Notes: generated from the letters alone by a model not told the origin. A stretch of DNA of 64,000 bases from Pseudomonadota bacterium (GCA_023451735.1 JAEXYH010000020.1:115571-179570), one strand, 5' to 3'; counted from the first letter of the stretch, positions 18,652 to 27,826 are shown. Numbers and translations are program-made.

Positions 18652-21600
18652 ATGGCCAGATCCCCGAAAAAACCCACGCCCGAAACCCGCGAAGATCATT
18701 CCGGTTTCGGTGAAGCTCCTCAGTCGTCCTTCGAAGGCGCGCCGCTGGAAGGCAGCGTCTCCGACTGGGTGAAGCAGCTTGAGGCGGACGCGGAAGCATC
18801 GGGTGTCGAAACCCAGCGCGAAATCGCCTCGAAGGCCGGCAAGCATCGCAAAAAAATAGAAATGGCCGCGCGCGAACAGGCGATCCGCGAGGCGCAGGAG
18901 GAAGCCGCCAGGGCGAAGAAACCGGCAGGAAAAACTGCGGCCAAATCCGCCGGAAAAACCGCAAAAAACACCACCGCCTCGAAAACCGCCCGCGGCGTCT
19001 CGATCGGAGCCTCGTCCGATCCGAAAACCCGCGCCGCCGCCGGCCTCAACCCGGTCGCCGGCCTCGATATCTCGCTGGAAGACGCCCAGAGCTTGGCCCC
19101 CGGCGCCGTCACCGCTACAGTCGAAGCCCTGTCGGCGCTGATCGAAAGCGGCAACCCGCTGTTCAAGGACGGCAAGCTGTGGACGCCGCACCGCCCCGAA
19201 CGGCCGGCGAAATCCGAGGGCGGCGTCACCATTCGCATGGCATCGGACTACAAGCCCGCCGGCGACCAGCCGACCGCGATCGCCGATCTCGTCGAGGGCA
19301 TCAACAACAACGAGCGTTCCCAGGTCCTGCTCGGTGTCACCGGCTCGGGCAAAACCTTTACCATGGCCAAGGTGATCGAGGAAACCCAGCGCCCCGCCGT
19401 CATCCTCGCGCCCAACAAGACACTCGCCGCCCAGCTCTATTCCGAGTTCAAGAACTTTTTTCCGGACAACGCGGTCGAATATTTCGTTTCCTATTACGAC
19501 TATTACCAGCCGGAGGCCTATGTGCCGCGCTCCGACACGTTCATCGAAAAGGAATCGTCGATCAACGAGCAGATCGACCGCATGCGCCACTCCGCCACCC
19601 GCTCGCTGCTCGAACGCGACGACTGCATCATCGTCGCCTCGGTCTCCTGCATCTACGGTATCGGCTCGGTCGAAACCTACACCGCCATGACCTTCCAGAT
19701 GGAAGTCGGCGACCGCCTCGACCAGCGCCAGCTGCTCGCCGACCTCGTCGCCCAGCAATACAAGCGCCAGGACATAAACTTCATCCGCGGCTCTTTCCGA
19801 GTCCGCGGCGATACGATCGAAATTTTTCCCGCTCACCTTGAAGATGCCGCATGGCGCATCTCGATGTTCGGTGACGAGATCGACAGCATTACCGAATTCG
19901 ACCCGCTCACCGGCCAGAAGACCGGCGACCTGAAGAGCGTAAAGATCTACGCCAACTCGCACTATGTCACCCCGCGCCCCACCCTCAACGGCGCCATCAA
20001 GTCCATCAAGGAAGAGCTGAAGATCCGCCTCGCCGAGCTGGAAAAAGGCGGCCGCCTTCTGGAAGCGCAGCGGCTGGAACAGCGCACCCGCTACGATATC
20101 GAAATGCTCGAAGCCACCGGCTCCTGCGCCGGCATCGAGAACTATTCGCGTTATCTCACCGGTCGCAATCCCGGCGAGCCGCCACCGACCCTGTTCGAAT
20201 ACATCCCCGACAACGCCCTGCTGTTCATCGACGAAAGCCACGTCTCCGTCAGCCAGATCGGCGGCATGTACCGGGGCGACTTCCGCCGTAAGGCGACGCT
20301 GGCCGAATACGGATTCCGTCTCCCCTCGTGCATGGACAATCGCCCGCTGCGCTTCGAGGAATGGGACGCCATGCGTCCGCTCACCGTCGCCGTGTCGGCT
20401 ACGCCCGGCAATTGGGAAATGGAACAGTCCGGCGGCGTTTTCGCCGAACAGGTCATTCGCCCCACGGGCCTGATCGATCCCCCCGTGGAGGTACGGTCCG
20501 CCCGCTCCCAAGTCGACGACGTTCTGGGCGAAATCCGCGAAACCGCCCAGAAAGGCTACCGCACCCTCTGCACGGTGCTCACAAAGCGCATGGCCGAAGA
20601 CCTCACCGAATACCTGCACGAACAGGGTGTCCGCGTCCGCTACATGCACTCGGACATCGACACATTGGAACGCATCGAGATCATCCGCGATCTGCGCCTC
20701 GGCGCCTTCGACGTCCTCGTCGGCATCAACCTCCTGCGCGAAGGTCTCGACATTCCCGAATGCGGTTTCGTCGCCATCCTCGATGCCGACAAGGAAGGTT
20801 TTTTGCGCTCGGAGACATCGCTCATCCAGACTATCGGCCGCGCGGCGCGTAACGTCGATGGAAAGGTCATCCTCTATGCCGACAAGATCACCGGCTCGAT
20901 GCAGCGCGCCATGGACGAAACCGCCCGCCGCCGCGAAAAGCAGGTGGCCTACAACACCGAACACGGCATCACGCCGGAATCGGTCAAGGCCCGCATTTCC
21001 GACATTCTCGACTCGGTCTACGAACGGGACCACGTCCGCGCCGACATTTCCGGTGCATCCGGCAAGGGTTTCGCAGACGGCGGCCATCTGGTCGGCAACA
21101 ACCTGCAAAGCCATCTCAACGCGCTGGAAAAATCCATGCGCGACGCCGCGGCCGACCTCGACTTCGAAAAAGCCGCCCGCCTGCGCGACGAAATCAAACG
21201 CCTCAAGGCCGCCGAACTGGCGACCATGGACGACCCGATCGCGCGGGACGAGGCGAAGAGCCAGGAACGCAGCGGCAAGGGTGGAACGAGCGCCCGCCGC
21301 GAGTCAATCTCCCCCCCTGTGGGGGAGATGTCCGGCAGGACAGAGGGGGGTGAGGAGCGGTCCGCGCAGCGGAGCAATCGATCCAGTGAATCGATTGCAG
21401 CGACGAACGCCCGGAGCGAAAGCGAAGGGCCGGGAGACGTTGCCTCAGGCAAATCGCTTTTCGCCAAACCCACGCTCGATGACATGGGCCCGGGCACCGA
21501 CACCGCACGCCCCCTGTTCCGCCGCAACAGCCTCGACGAAATGACCGTCGGCCGCACCGAAAAACCGGCCGCCGGCGCCCTCCCCGAACGCCCGCCGGAA

Positions 21601-21813
21601 ACCTACAGCACCAAGAAACGCTTCTCGCCGCTTATGGAAGGCCAACCCGAACGCGCCGACCCGTCATCCTCTGCCGAGCGCAATGAGACCCGAGAGAAGG
21701 ACGATCCGCGACCAATCGTGCGCGGCAAGGTCGGTACCGGGAGTTATGAGGATGCGGGAGAGCAAAAGCGTAAGGGACGGACGAAAGGGAAAACGGGAAG
21801 GCCGGGGCGGTAA
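18652..21813 (+). CDS. uvrB: Excinuclease ABC subunit UvrB with long N- and C-terminal extensions
   Basis: UvrB is the damage-loading helicase of nucleotide excision repair. This protein is 1053 residues against about 670 for E. coli. The core spans roughly residues 190-865: Walker A GVTGSGKTFTMAKV at ~228, the beta-hairpin region YYDYYQPEAYVPRSDTFIEK, LFIDESHVSVSQ, VSATPGNWEME, and a C-terminal UVR motif (MRDAAADLDFEKAARLRDEI) at ~825-855. The first ~185 residues are Lys/Ala-rich and low complexity. The last ~190 are disordered-looking and basic at the end. Part of that tail (residues ~884-900) is encoded by a palindromic repeat. The start at 18652 (MARSPKK) is the first in-frame ATG beyond the HNH gene's end; the longer frame overlaps that gene. 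Confidence 0.96.
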   Translation: MARSPKKPTPETREDHSGFGEAPQSSFEGAPLEGSVSDWVKQLEADAEASGVETQREIASKAGKHRKKIEMAAREQAIREAQEEAARAKKPAGKTAAKSAGKTAKNTTASKTARGVSIGASSDPKTRAAAGLNPVAGLDISLEDAQSLAPGAVTATVEALSALIESGNPLFKDGKLWTPHRPERPAKSEGGVTIRMASDYKPAGDQPTAIADLVEGINNNERSQVLLGVTGSGKTFTMAKVIEETQRPAVILAPNKTLAAQLYSEFKNFFPDNAVEYFVSYYDYYQPEAYVPRSDTFIEKESSINEQIDRMRHSATRSLLERDDCIIVASVSCIYGIGSVETYTAMTFQMEVGDRLDQRQLLADLVAQQYKRQDINFIRGSFRVRGDTIEIFPAHLEDAAWRISMFGDEIDSITEFDPLTGQKTGDLKSVKIYANSHYVTPRPTLNGAIKSIKEELKIRLAELEKGGRLLEAQRLEQRTRYDIEMLEATGSCAGIENYSRYLTGRNPGEPPPTLFEYIPDNALLFIDESHVSVSQIGGMYRGDFRRKATLAEYGFRLPSCMDNRPLRFEEWDAMRPLTVAVSATPGNWEMEQSGGVFAEQVIRPTGLIDPPVEVRSARSQVDDVLGEIRETAQKGYRTLCTVLTKRMAEDLTEYLHEQGVRVRYMHSDIDTLERIEIIRDLRLGAFDVLVGINLLREGLDIPECGFVAILDADKEGFLRSETSLIQTIGRAARNVDGKVILYADKITGSMQRAMDETARRREKQVAYNTEHGITPESVKARISDILDSVYERDHVRADISGASGKGFADGGHLVGNNLQSHLNALEKSMRDAAADLDFEKAARLRDEIKRLKAAELATMDDPIARDEAKSQERSGKGGTSARRESISPPVGEMSGRTEGGEERSAQRSNRSSESIAATNARSESEGPGDVASGKSLFAKPTLDDMGPGTDTARPLFRRNSLDEMTVGRTEKPAAGALPERPPETYSTKKRFSPLMEGQPERADPSSSAERNETREKDDPRPIVRGKVGTGSYEDAGEQKRKGRTKGKTGRPGR
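21309..21352 (+). repeat. Rhizobial palindromic repeat inside uvrB
   Basis: A GC-rich palindromic unit starts with C7 TGTGGGGGAGATG, then TCCGGCAGGACAGAGGGGGG. It matches the intergenic copies at about 42091-42132 and, in reverse orientation, at about 41921-41974. Here it is in frame and is translated as part of the UvrB tail (SPPVGEMSGRTEGG). Confidence 0.8.
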
Positions 21814-21878
21814 AAGAACGACGAAGTAGATAACTTTACCAACAAGGCAATGGAGCGTTCAGAACATTTTGAATCAAA

Positions 21879-21913
21879 CCTGCGGCGCTTCCTTGGAAAA
21901 GAATCGCCGCAGG
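21879..21913. terminator. Strong hairpin between uvrB and the AIPR gene
   Basis: CCTGCGGCG and CGCCGCAGG form a perfect 9-bp stem with a 17-base loop. It lies between the convergent 3' ends of uvrB and the AIPR gene. Neither side has a good T-tract, so it is only a possible terminator. Confidence 0.4.
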
Positions 21914-21933
21914 TGAACAACTATATATCCAAC

Positions 21934-23331
21934 TTAATTCTTTTCACCGCCCTGCAAAAGCTGGACAGCAACGTCTAAAACGTCGTCATTGCGTAAAGAA
22001 TCTCTATCATTTTTCAACCCTGCCGAAGCCAAATCTCGCTCAAAACTTCCTACAAAATCGCCAATATCATTGACGAGAGAAAGTTCATCATCCGCATAGT
22101 TTAGAATTTTATCTGCAATAACTCCAATACTTGGATCAGAAACACTGACATCGGATGTTAAACCAGCTCCTCGCCGCGCAATGAACCACATAATATATGT
22201 CCTATATCGTTTCCATTCGGAGCGGATCCTTTTCGTTCTAAACAAAAACTCTAATCTGTAATAAACATATGCAGCAGCGTGATATGGCTTCACATTATGA
22301 TCATCAAGAAAAAGCGTTTTATCAAAATCACGCTTTATTTGCCTAAAGTCACGGCCAGCCCGATGGGGCATACCGAGAAACATGGATACAACCGCCTTGA
22401 GCAGCGACACCGCATCAATAATCCGCACACGTTCAGGAACCTCCTCAAACCGATATTGATTTTCCCGACGCTCAAAGTATAAATTTCGAGGCTCCGCTTG
22501 ATTTCGGACATATTCTTCAAAATCTTTAAGAAACGGCCTCAAAGCCCAAAACTGCTCATCACGCACCGGATTCTGTTTATTGGTACCAACAATAATGCTT
22601 CGAACGAAAGATATGTCATCTGAAACTACCAATCTAAAAGGCACATAAGATCCCGATAGTCTGCTTCGCTCATTAAATACTACATTTGAAGTCTGGCACC
22701 CATTTACAACTTGATAGTCTTCGATTCTAAAGTTGTCCCCAGTAGGCCGCCCTTGGCGAGCCACAATAGTGATCCCATTATTTCTGTATACAAACGCCTC
22801 TGACTGCCCTTTTAAGGACCCAGCCATCTGATTATTAATTTCACTTTCAGGATCGAAATCACGCACGTTATCAAAGAATAACTTTCGATTTATTCTTTGA
22901 CTTGACAGAGGCTCGTCTGGATTTATAGTAACAATCTTCAACAACTCGTTGGTCGATATATATCCGATATACGCTTCAGAGACACTCGAGATAGAAGGAA
23001 GCGTTATCCTATTCTTAAACTGAAAACTTGCTGTTGCCGCGTCAGTTGCACGCCGGTAGTATTGTTGAAGATCAGCAGCACCCACAAACTGAATGTCGAT
23101 CTCTGAGAACAGACTGAGGCCCTCAAGAACAGTGACAGTCTTCTTAACCAATCCACGAGCGTGAGAAGAGACTTCACCTTTACCGGTTACGACATAATAC
23201 ATCTTCAACTTAGGGTTTGAACTTAGCTTGCTTGCATTTTCAAATATATAAGAGCGGACATTTCTAGCATCATTAAGTTTGTCTGCCTCATACTTTATTT
23301 CTGAAACAAAAAAAACCCTCAACAGCATCAA
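21934..23331 (-). CDS. AIPR family abortive infection protein, C-terminal part (split by frameshift)
   Basis: The 465-residue frame carries the AIPR (abortive infection phage resistance) core: SEAFVYRNNGITIVARQ followed by YQVVNGCQTSNVVF, the family's hallmark, and a long alpha-helical C-terminus. Its own first eight residues (MMLLRVFF) are an artefact of the frame. Real homology starts at VSEIKYEADKL, which continues the protein encoded just upstream in another frame. Removing one T from the T8 run at 23308-23315 fuses the two into a 574-residue protein of normal AIPR length. Base composition is far more AT-rich than its neighbours, indicating recent acquisition. Confidence 0.85.
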   Translation of the reverse strand: MMLLRVFFVSEIKYEADKLNDARNVRSYIFENASKLSSNPKLKMYYVVTGKGEVSSHARGLVKKTVTVLEGLSLFSEIDIQFVGAADLQQYYRRATDAATASFQFKNRITLPSISSVSEAYIGYISTNELLKIVTINPDEPLSSQRINRKLFFDNVRDFDPESEINNQMAGSLKGQSEAFVYRNNGITIVARQGRPTGDNFRIEDYQVVNGCQTSNVVFNERSRLSGSYVPFRLVVSDDISFVRSIIVGTNKQNPVRDEQFWALRPFLKDFEEYVRNQAEPRNLYFERRENQYRFEEVPERVRIIDAVSLLKAVVSMFLGMPHRAGRDFRQIKRDFDKTLFLDDHNVKPYHAAAYVYYRLEFLFRTKRIRSEWKRYRTYIMWFIARRGAGLTSDVSVSDPSIGVIADKILNYADDELSLVNDIGDFVGSFERDLASAGLKNDRDSLRNDDVLDVAVQLLQGGEKN

Positions 23332-23659
23332 GAAATTTAGAGAGATTGCCGTAATCTACCCCTTCTGATGTCTTGGATTGAAAAAAATAGAACTCTGCAT
23401 CATTTATACGCTTAAGCGAATGTAACTCTTCACTTGAAGTGGCAATTTCACCACCGACAGTAATCCCTACGCCGTCCAAACCGAAATCACTGCCCTCTAG
23501 ATGAAAATCATCCGGCTGCAACCCAAGACCGTCTCGTCCGTTTGATATACAAAATATACTGTATTTCTCGAAATTTTCCGATTCATCTTTTGAATCTAGT
23601 GCAAAAAAATTCTCAAATGCTGCGAGTTGCGATTTTATTATTGGATTACGCACTGCCAT
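23288..23659 (-). CDS. AIPR family protein, N-terminal part (split by frameshift)
   Basis: 123 residues, of which the first 117 (up to FLDAVEGFF) belong to the AIPR protein and the last six (CFRNKV) arise from reading past the T8 run in the wrong frame. Asp62 in FGLDGV and Gln94-x-Lys96 in FYFFQSKTSE fit the D...(D/E/Q)xK pattern of PD-(D/E)xK nucleases. The ATG has GAGGAAG about 6 bases upstream. As read, the gene would make a nuclease-like fragment without the AIPR core. The break could be a real mutation, a phase-variable site or a sequencing error. Confidence 0.75.
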   Translation of the reverse strand: MAVRNPIIKSQLAAFENFFALDSKDESENFEKYSIFCISNGRDGLGLQPDDFHLEGSDFGLDGVGITVGGEIATSSEELHSLKRINDAEFYFFQSKTSEGVDYGNLSKFLDAVEGFFCFRNKV

Positions 23660-24013
23660 ATCAACTTCCTCATTACATTAAAATTCACCGACAGATCGGC
23701 ACAAGTAAAATCTTTTCATCAATCAACTAGAAGCAAACCAATTAATAAAATCTTGGCGCAATAACTCATGCTGTAGATAATGGCCTTCAACGGGCAAAAG
23801 GGTGAATTGGTATATAACAGATTGTCTGGACTTCTCTCTTTCAACCAACTTACAACGTTGCGAATTCCCAACGCGCCCAGCCGTCCGGCACTAGTGGCCA
23901 AGAATCTGTCCGGCGTGCGCGGATGAAACGAATGGCGGCGGCTGGCCGGCGAGGACTGAGGCGATGCGTCAGAATTGTCCGTGTGGCTTGCGTCTTCCCT
24001 TCGCCGCTTCGCC
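23660..24013. other. 354-base AT-rich to GC-rich boundary
   Basis: This stretch lies upstream of the AIPR gene. It is AT-rich up to about 23850 and then returns to chromosomal composition. It must hold the AIPR promoter. I see no integrase, attachment-site repeat or convincing ORF; a 60-codon frame on the minus strand (23719-23901) has no coding character. Confidence 0.4.
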
Positions 24014-26395
24014 TCACCCCCGCTTGCGAAACGGCGGCACTTGGCGGACGCCGGACAGCACTTCCACTTCGCCGGCGCTTTTCGGCTTGCCGAGCAGAAA
24101 GCCCTGCAGCTGCTCGATGCCTTCCTCGATCACCATGCGGTGCTGGCCGAATGTCTCGATGCCTTCGGCGACGACCGGCAGGTCGAGGCTCTTGCCGAGC
24201 CCGATGATCGCCTTGACGATGGCGCGGGCGCTGTCATCCTCCTCCATCTGCCAGATGAAACTGCGGTCGATCTTGATCTTGTCGAAGGGAAAGGTCTGCA
24301 GATTGCTGAGCGACGAATATCCGGTGCCGAAATCGTCGATGACGATCATCACGCCGAGCGCGCGCAACTTGTTGAGCATGGCAAGCACGGTCTCGCGGTT
24401 TTCGATCAGCGAGGTTTCGGTGATTTCCAGCTCCAGCCGGTGCGGTTCGAGCCCGCTGTCGGTCAGCGCCGATGCGACCGTGTCGACCAGATCGGGGAAA
24501 CGGAACTGCACCGCAGAGACATTGACCGCCACCGCCAGCCCGTCATCCCATGAGGCGGCGGTGCGGCAGGCTTCGCGCAGCGCCCATTCGCCGAGCGTGA
24601 CGATGATGCCGGTTTCTTCGGCGACCGGAATGAAGGTTGCCGGCGAGACCTGGCCGAGATCCGGGTGGTGCCAGCGCATCAGCGCCTCATATCCGGTGCA
24701 GGTGCCGTTCGAGGCGTCGAACAGCGGCTGGAAGACGAGCGACAGCTGGTCGCGCAGGGCCGCGTGGCGCAGCTCGCTTTCGAGGAGGCGGCGCTGGCGC
24801 AGGTCCGCATCCATGTCGGCCGAATAGAAGGCAGCGGTGCCGCGGCCGTTGAATTTTGCGTTGTAGAGCGCCATGTCGGCGGCGTTGCGCAACTCGTCGG
24901 CGGTGCGGCCGTCCTCGGGGAAGATCGAGACGCCGATCGAGACGCCGACCGCCTTGGGGTCGAAATTGACGTTCATCTCCTGCCGGAACGTGTCGAGGAT
25001 ACGATCGGCGAGCAGATAGGCCGCCGTCGGCTGGTCGAGGCCGGGCTGGAGGATGATGAATTCGTCGCCGCCGATGCGGGCCGGCGTATCGGTCGAGCCA
25101 GCGCAGCGCCGCAATATGTCGGCGACCTTGACCAGAACCCGGTCACCTTCGGCATGGCCGAACACGTCGTTGACGACCTTGAACCGGTCGAGATCGAGCG
25201 CCAGCACCGCCAGACGCTCTTCGGCGCTATTGGCGATATCGATCGCCGCCTCCAGCTTCTCGTTGAACAGCGAGCGGTTCGGCAGATCGGTCAGCGCGTC
25301 GTGGCGGGCCATGTGCTCGACCCTCAGTTCGGCAATGCGTTTTTCGGTCAAATCGCGGACCGCAAGAACCTGGCACTGACGGCCGCGATATTCGATCGTG
25401 TGAACCGCGACTTCAAGAAAGGCCTCGTTGCCGGGCTTCAATGGCCCCGCCTTCAGGGGGGCTGCCTCGACGGCGCGGGTGCGCTCGACGTCGATCAGCG
25501 AAATCCCGTCCGCAGCAACCATCAGCGCGTCGGGCGAACGGCCGATGACATCGCGGTCGCGCAGGCCGAGCATGGCGGGAAACCGGGCGTTGGCCTCGAT
25601 GATGACGCCCTCGCGGACGATGGCAAGGCCTTCGAGCGTGGCATTGGCGAAACCGCGAAGGTCGGTGAGATAGCGGTCGAGAAAGCTGGCAATGGTGCCG
25701 GTCAGCACGATCATGCCGACGACGACGGAGACCGCCCAGACCATCCAGATTCGCCCGGTGTCACCGTCAAGCGATGCATCCGGCATCGATGGATCTGGAA
25801 CGAGCGTGGTTGCAGACATGGCGGAGAAATGCAGCAGGCAGATCGACAGTACGCTCGCCCCCACTGCAGCCCACAGGCCGCGGCGGCCCATGCGGCGTAT
25901 AGATAGACGGAAAGCGAAAGTCATAAGGCCGATCGAGAGTAGGGCTGCGACCGGGATGGCGCCGATTTCATGGTGGACCGTCGCTGCGGCCCGGATCGAT
26001 GCGGTGCCGGTGAAATGCATCGCCGCCACGGTTATCGTTGCGACGATGCCGGCGAGAAATTCGCTCTTCAGCGTACCGCTTTCGGCGATCCTGAGGCTTG
26101 CCCAGAAACCGGCCGCGGCGATGACGGCGGAGAGGATGGTACGAAACAATTCGAATTCGATGGCAACCGTGCCCTCATAGGCGAGCATTGCAACGAAATG
26201 CGTGGCCCAGACCGAAAGCCCGCCAGTGATTGCGGCAACGACCAGCCAGATTTTCCGGCGGTTTTCGCTGCATTCGATTGCGCGGCGGTGGATGAGAAAA
26301 AAAGCCAGCATGCCGATGACGCAGATGCCTGCAGCAAGAGCCACCAGGGCGTGATCGTGCTGGACCGCGACACATTCCAGAACCTTGAACATCAT
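24014..26395 (-). CDS. MHYT-PAS-GGDEF-EAL c-di-GMP signalling protein
   Basis: 793 residues. Seven helices with three MHYT-type repeats (WATHFVAMLAY, AAMHFTGTASI, LLHFSAMSAT) form a membrane sensor thought to bind a metal, and so perhaps O2, CO or NO. A PAS-like segment follows (~residues 240-350), then GGDEF with RIGGDEFIIL, then EAL with YEALMRW, LEITETSLIEN, IDDFGTGYSSLSNL, KIDRSFI and VVAEGIET. Both catalytic domains look intact. Two adjacent ATG codons (26395, 26392) are possible starts. No operon partner. Confidence 0.95.
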   Translation of the reverse strand: MMFKVLECVAVQHDHALVALAAGICVIGMLAFFLIHRRAIECSENRRKIWLVVAAITGGLSVWATHFVAMLAYEGTVAIEFELFRTILSAVIAAAGFWASLRIAESGTLKSEFLAGIVATITVAAMHFTGTASIRAAATVHHEIGAIPVAALLSIGLMTFAFRLSIRRMGRRGLWAAVGASVLSICLLHFSAMSATTLVPDPSMPDASLDGDTGRIWMVWAVSVVVGMIVLTGTIASFLDRYLTDLRGFANATLEGLAIVREGVIIEANARFPAMLGLRDRDVIGRSPDALMVAADGISLIDVERTRAVEAAPLKAGPLKPGNEAFLEVAVHTIEYRGRQCQVLAVRDLTEKRIAELRVEHMARHDALTDLPNRSLFNEKLEAAIDIANSAEERLAVLALDLDRFKVVNDVFGHAEGDRVLVKVADILRRCAGSTDTPARIGGDEFIILQPGLDQPTAAYLLADRILDTFRQEMNVNFDPKAVGVSIGVSIFPEDGRTADELRNAADMALYNAKFNGRGTAAFYSADMDADLRQRRLLESELRHAALRDQLSLVFQPLFDASNGTCTGYEALMRWHHPDLGQVSPATFIPVAEETGIIVTLGEWALREACRTAASWDDGLAVAVNVSAVQFRFPDLVDTVASALTDSGLEPHRLELEITETSLIENRETVLAMLNKLRALGVMIVIDDFGTGYSSLSNLQTFPFDKIKIDRSFIWQMEEDDSARAIVKAIIGLGKSLDLPVVAEGIETFGQHRMVIEEGIEQLQGFLLGKPKSAGEVEVLSGVRQVPPFRKRG

Positions 26396-26539
26396 ACACT
26401 ACCAGATCCCGGCGGTGATTGATTTCACCGTCCATTGCCGGGAACATTACGTGTACGCTATTTAAGAATTATCTAATGCAAAGCAACGCCAAGGTGTCGC
26501 ATTTCGGCACATGCACGCAAACCCGTAAAATCCTGGGGG

Positions 26540-27580
26540 CTAGCCCGCGATCCTCTCGCGCTCCGCATTGCCGGAAAGATCGACAGCAGCGAAAGCGGCG
26601 GAAATGATTTCGGTCCCGGCACCGGGCCTCGTTGCTTCGGAAGACAGTATCTGCCGGAAACGCCGGGCGCCGGCATACCCTTGGAACAGGCCGACCATGT
26701 GGCGGGTAACATGATGCAATCTACCGCCGGAGGCGATGACCTCTTCGGCGTAGCCGATCATCGTGTCGCGGAGGGCGAGCCAATCAACTTCATTGGTGTC
26801 GGCCCCCGCGGGGTCCGAACTTTCCAGCATCGCATCCACACCGGCCAGAAGACCGGTGTTCTGGTAGGCGGCGCGGCCGAGCATGACGCCGTCCATTACC
26901 GCCAGATGGCTTTTTGCCTGATCGAGATCGGAAATACCGCCGTTGATGCCGACAAACACGTTCGCGTTCTCGCGTTTCATCCGGTGGACGAGGTCGTAAT
27001 CGAGCGGCGGGATCTCGCGATTTTCCTTCGGGCTCAGCCCCTGCAGCCAGGCCTTGCGGGCATGGATCCAGATCGCATCCGCCCCTGCCCCGATCATGCG
27101 GGCAAGAAAATCCGGCAGGACATCGGCCGATTCCTGGTCATCCACACCGATGCGGCATTTGACCGTCACCGGCACGGAAGACACTTTTTTCATCGCGGCG
27201 ACAAGATCGGCAACGTGGCCCGGATCGCGCATCAGGCATGCACCGAAAGTGCCGGACTGGACCCGGTCGGACGGGCAGCCGACATTGAGCCCGATCTCAT
27301 CATAACCATAGTCAGCAGCAATCCGGATCGCTTCGGAGAGTTTATCTGCATTCGAACCGCCAAGCTGCAAGGCTATCGGATGTTCCTGAGGCGAAAACGA
27401 CAGGAGACGTTCGCGCGGACCATGAATGATCGCATCGGCCACCACCATTTCGGTGTAGAGCAAAGCGTGGGACGACAGTTGCCGGTGCAGGAAACGGCAA
27501 TGACGGTCCGTCCAGTCGATCATCGGGGCAACCGCGAAAATCTTGTTCCCGGATCTCAGCGCTGTCTCGTAAAAGCTCAC
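26540..27580 (-). CDS. dusA: tRNA-dihydrouridine(20/20a) synthase DusA
   Basis: FMN-dependent reduction of uridine 20/20a in the tRNA D-loop. Motifs are FAVAPMIDWTDRHCRFLHR, LQLGG, EIGLNVGCPSDRVQSGTFGACLM (catalytic Cys), CRIGVDD, IHARKAWLQGLSPKENREIPPLDY and NGGI. The GTG at 27580 is chosen as start: GGAG lies 8 bases upstream and it gives 346 residues, the usual DusA length. The longer frame adds 31 residues with no family match. Confidence 0.93.
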   Translation of the reverse strand: MSFYETALRSGNKIFAVAPMIDWTDRHCRFLHRQLSSHALLYTEMVVADAIIHGPRERLLSFSPQEHPIALQLGGSNADKLSEAIRIAADYGYDEIGLNVGCPSDRVQSGTFGACLMRDPGHVADLVAAMKKVSSVPVTVKCRIGVDDQESADVLPDFLARMIGAGADAIWIHARKAWLQGLSPKENREIPPLDYDLVHRMKRENANVFVGINGGISDLDQAKSHLAVMDGVMLGRAAYQNTGLLAGVDAMLESSDPAGADTNEVDWLALRDTMIGYAEEVIASGGRLHHVTRHMVGLFQGYAGARRFRQILSSEATRPGAGTEIISAAFAAVDLSGNAERERIAG

Positions 27581-27826
27581 GTCATTTGCTCCGCATGGGG
27601 CATCACATTTTGCCACGTTCCTTGGCCTCGGGGATATTACCGATCGCAAGACCTGTCTCATTTCGGAAACCATCCACGCCTTCGGTCGGCTGGACAGACT
27701 GGCGGTCTATACAAGCGATTGGTGCGGAAAGAAAGGCTCAAGCCACCCAAACACGCCGATGACGAAGGAACCTGATGACGCCTTGCTCGTTAATCAAGCG
27801 CATCCATACCAACCCAAGGAATGTTT

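Noticed and set aside
18541..21114. 857-codon open frame antisense to uvrB
   Set aside because: It mirrors the uvrB codons in a high-GC gene. The predicted protein is Asp/Gly/Val repetitive with no family match, while the sense strand is clearly UvrB.
23288..23331. Programmed -1 frameshifting at the T8 run of the AIPR gene
   Set aside because: Joining the two frames needs the loss of one base (a +1 shift), the opposite of classical -1 slippage on a poly-U site. An indel or transcriptional slippage fits better.
23719..23901. 60-codon frame upstream of the AIPR gene as a possible antitoxin or partner
   Set aside because: No ribosome site, no family resemblance, and it straddles the composition boundary.
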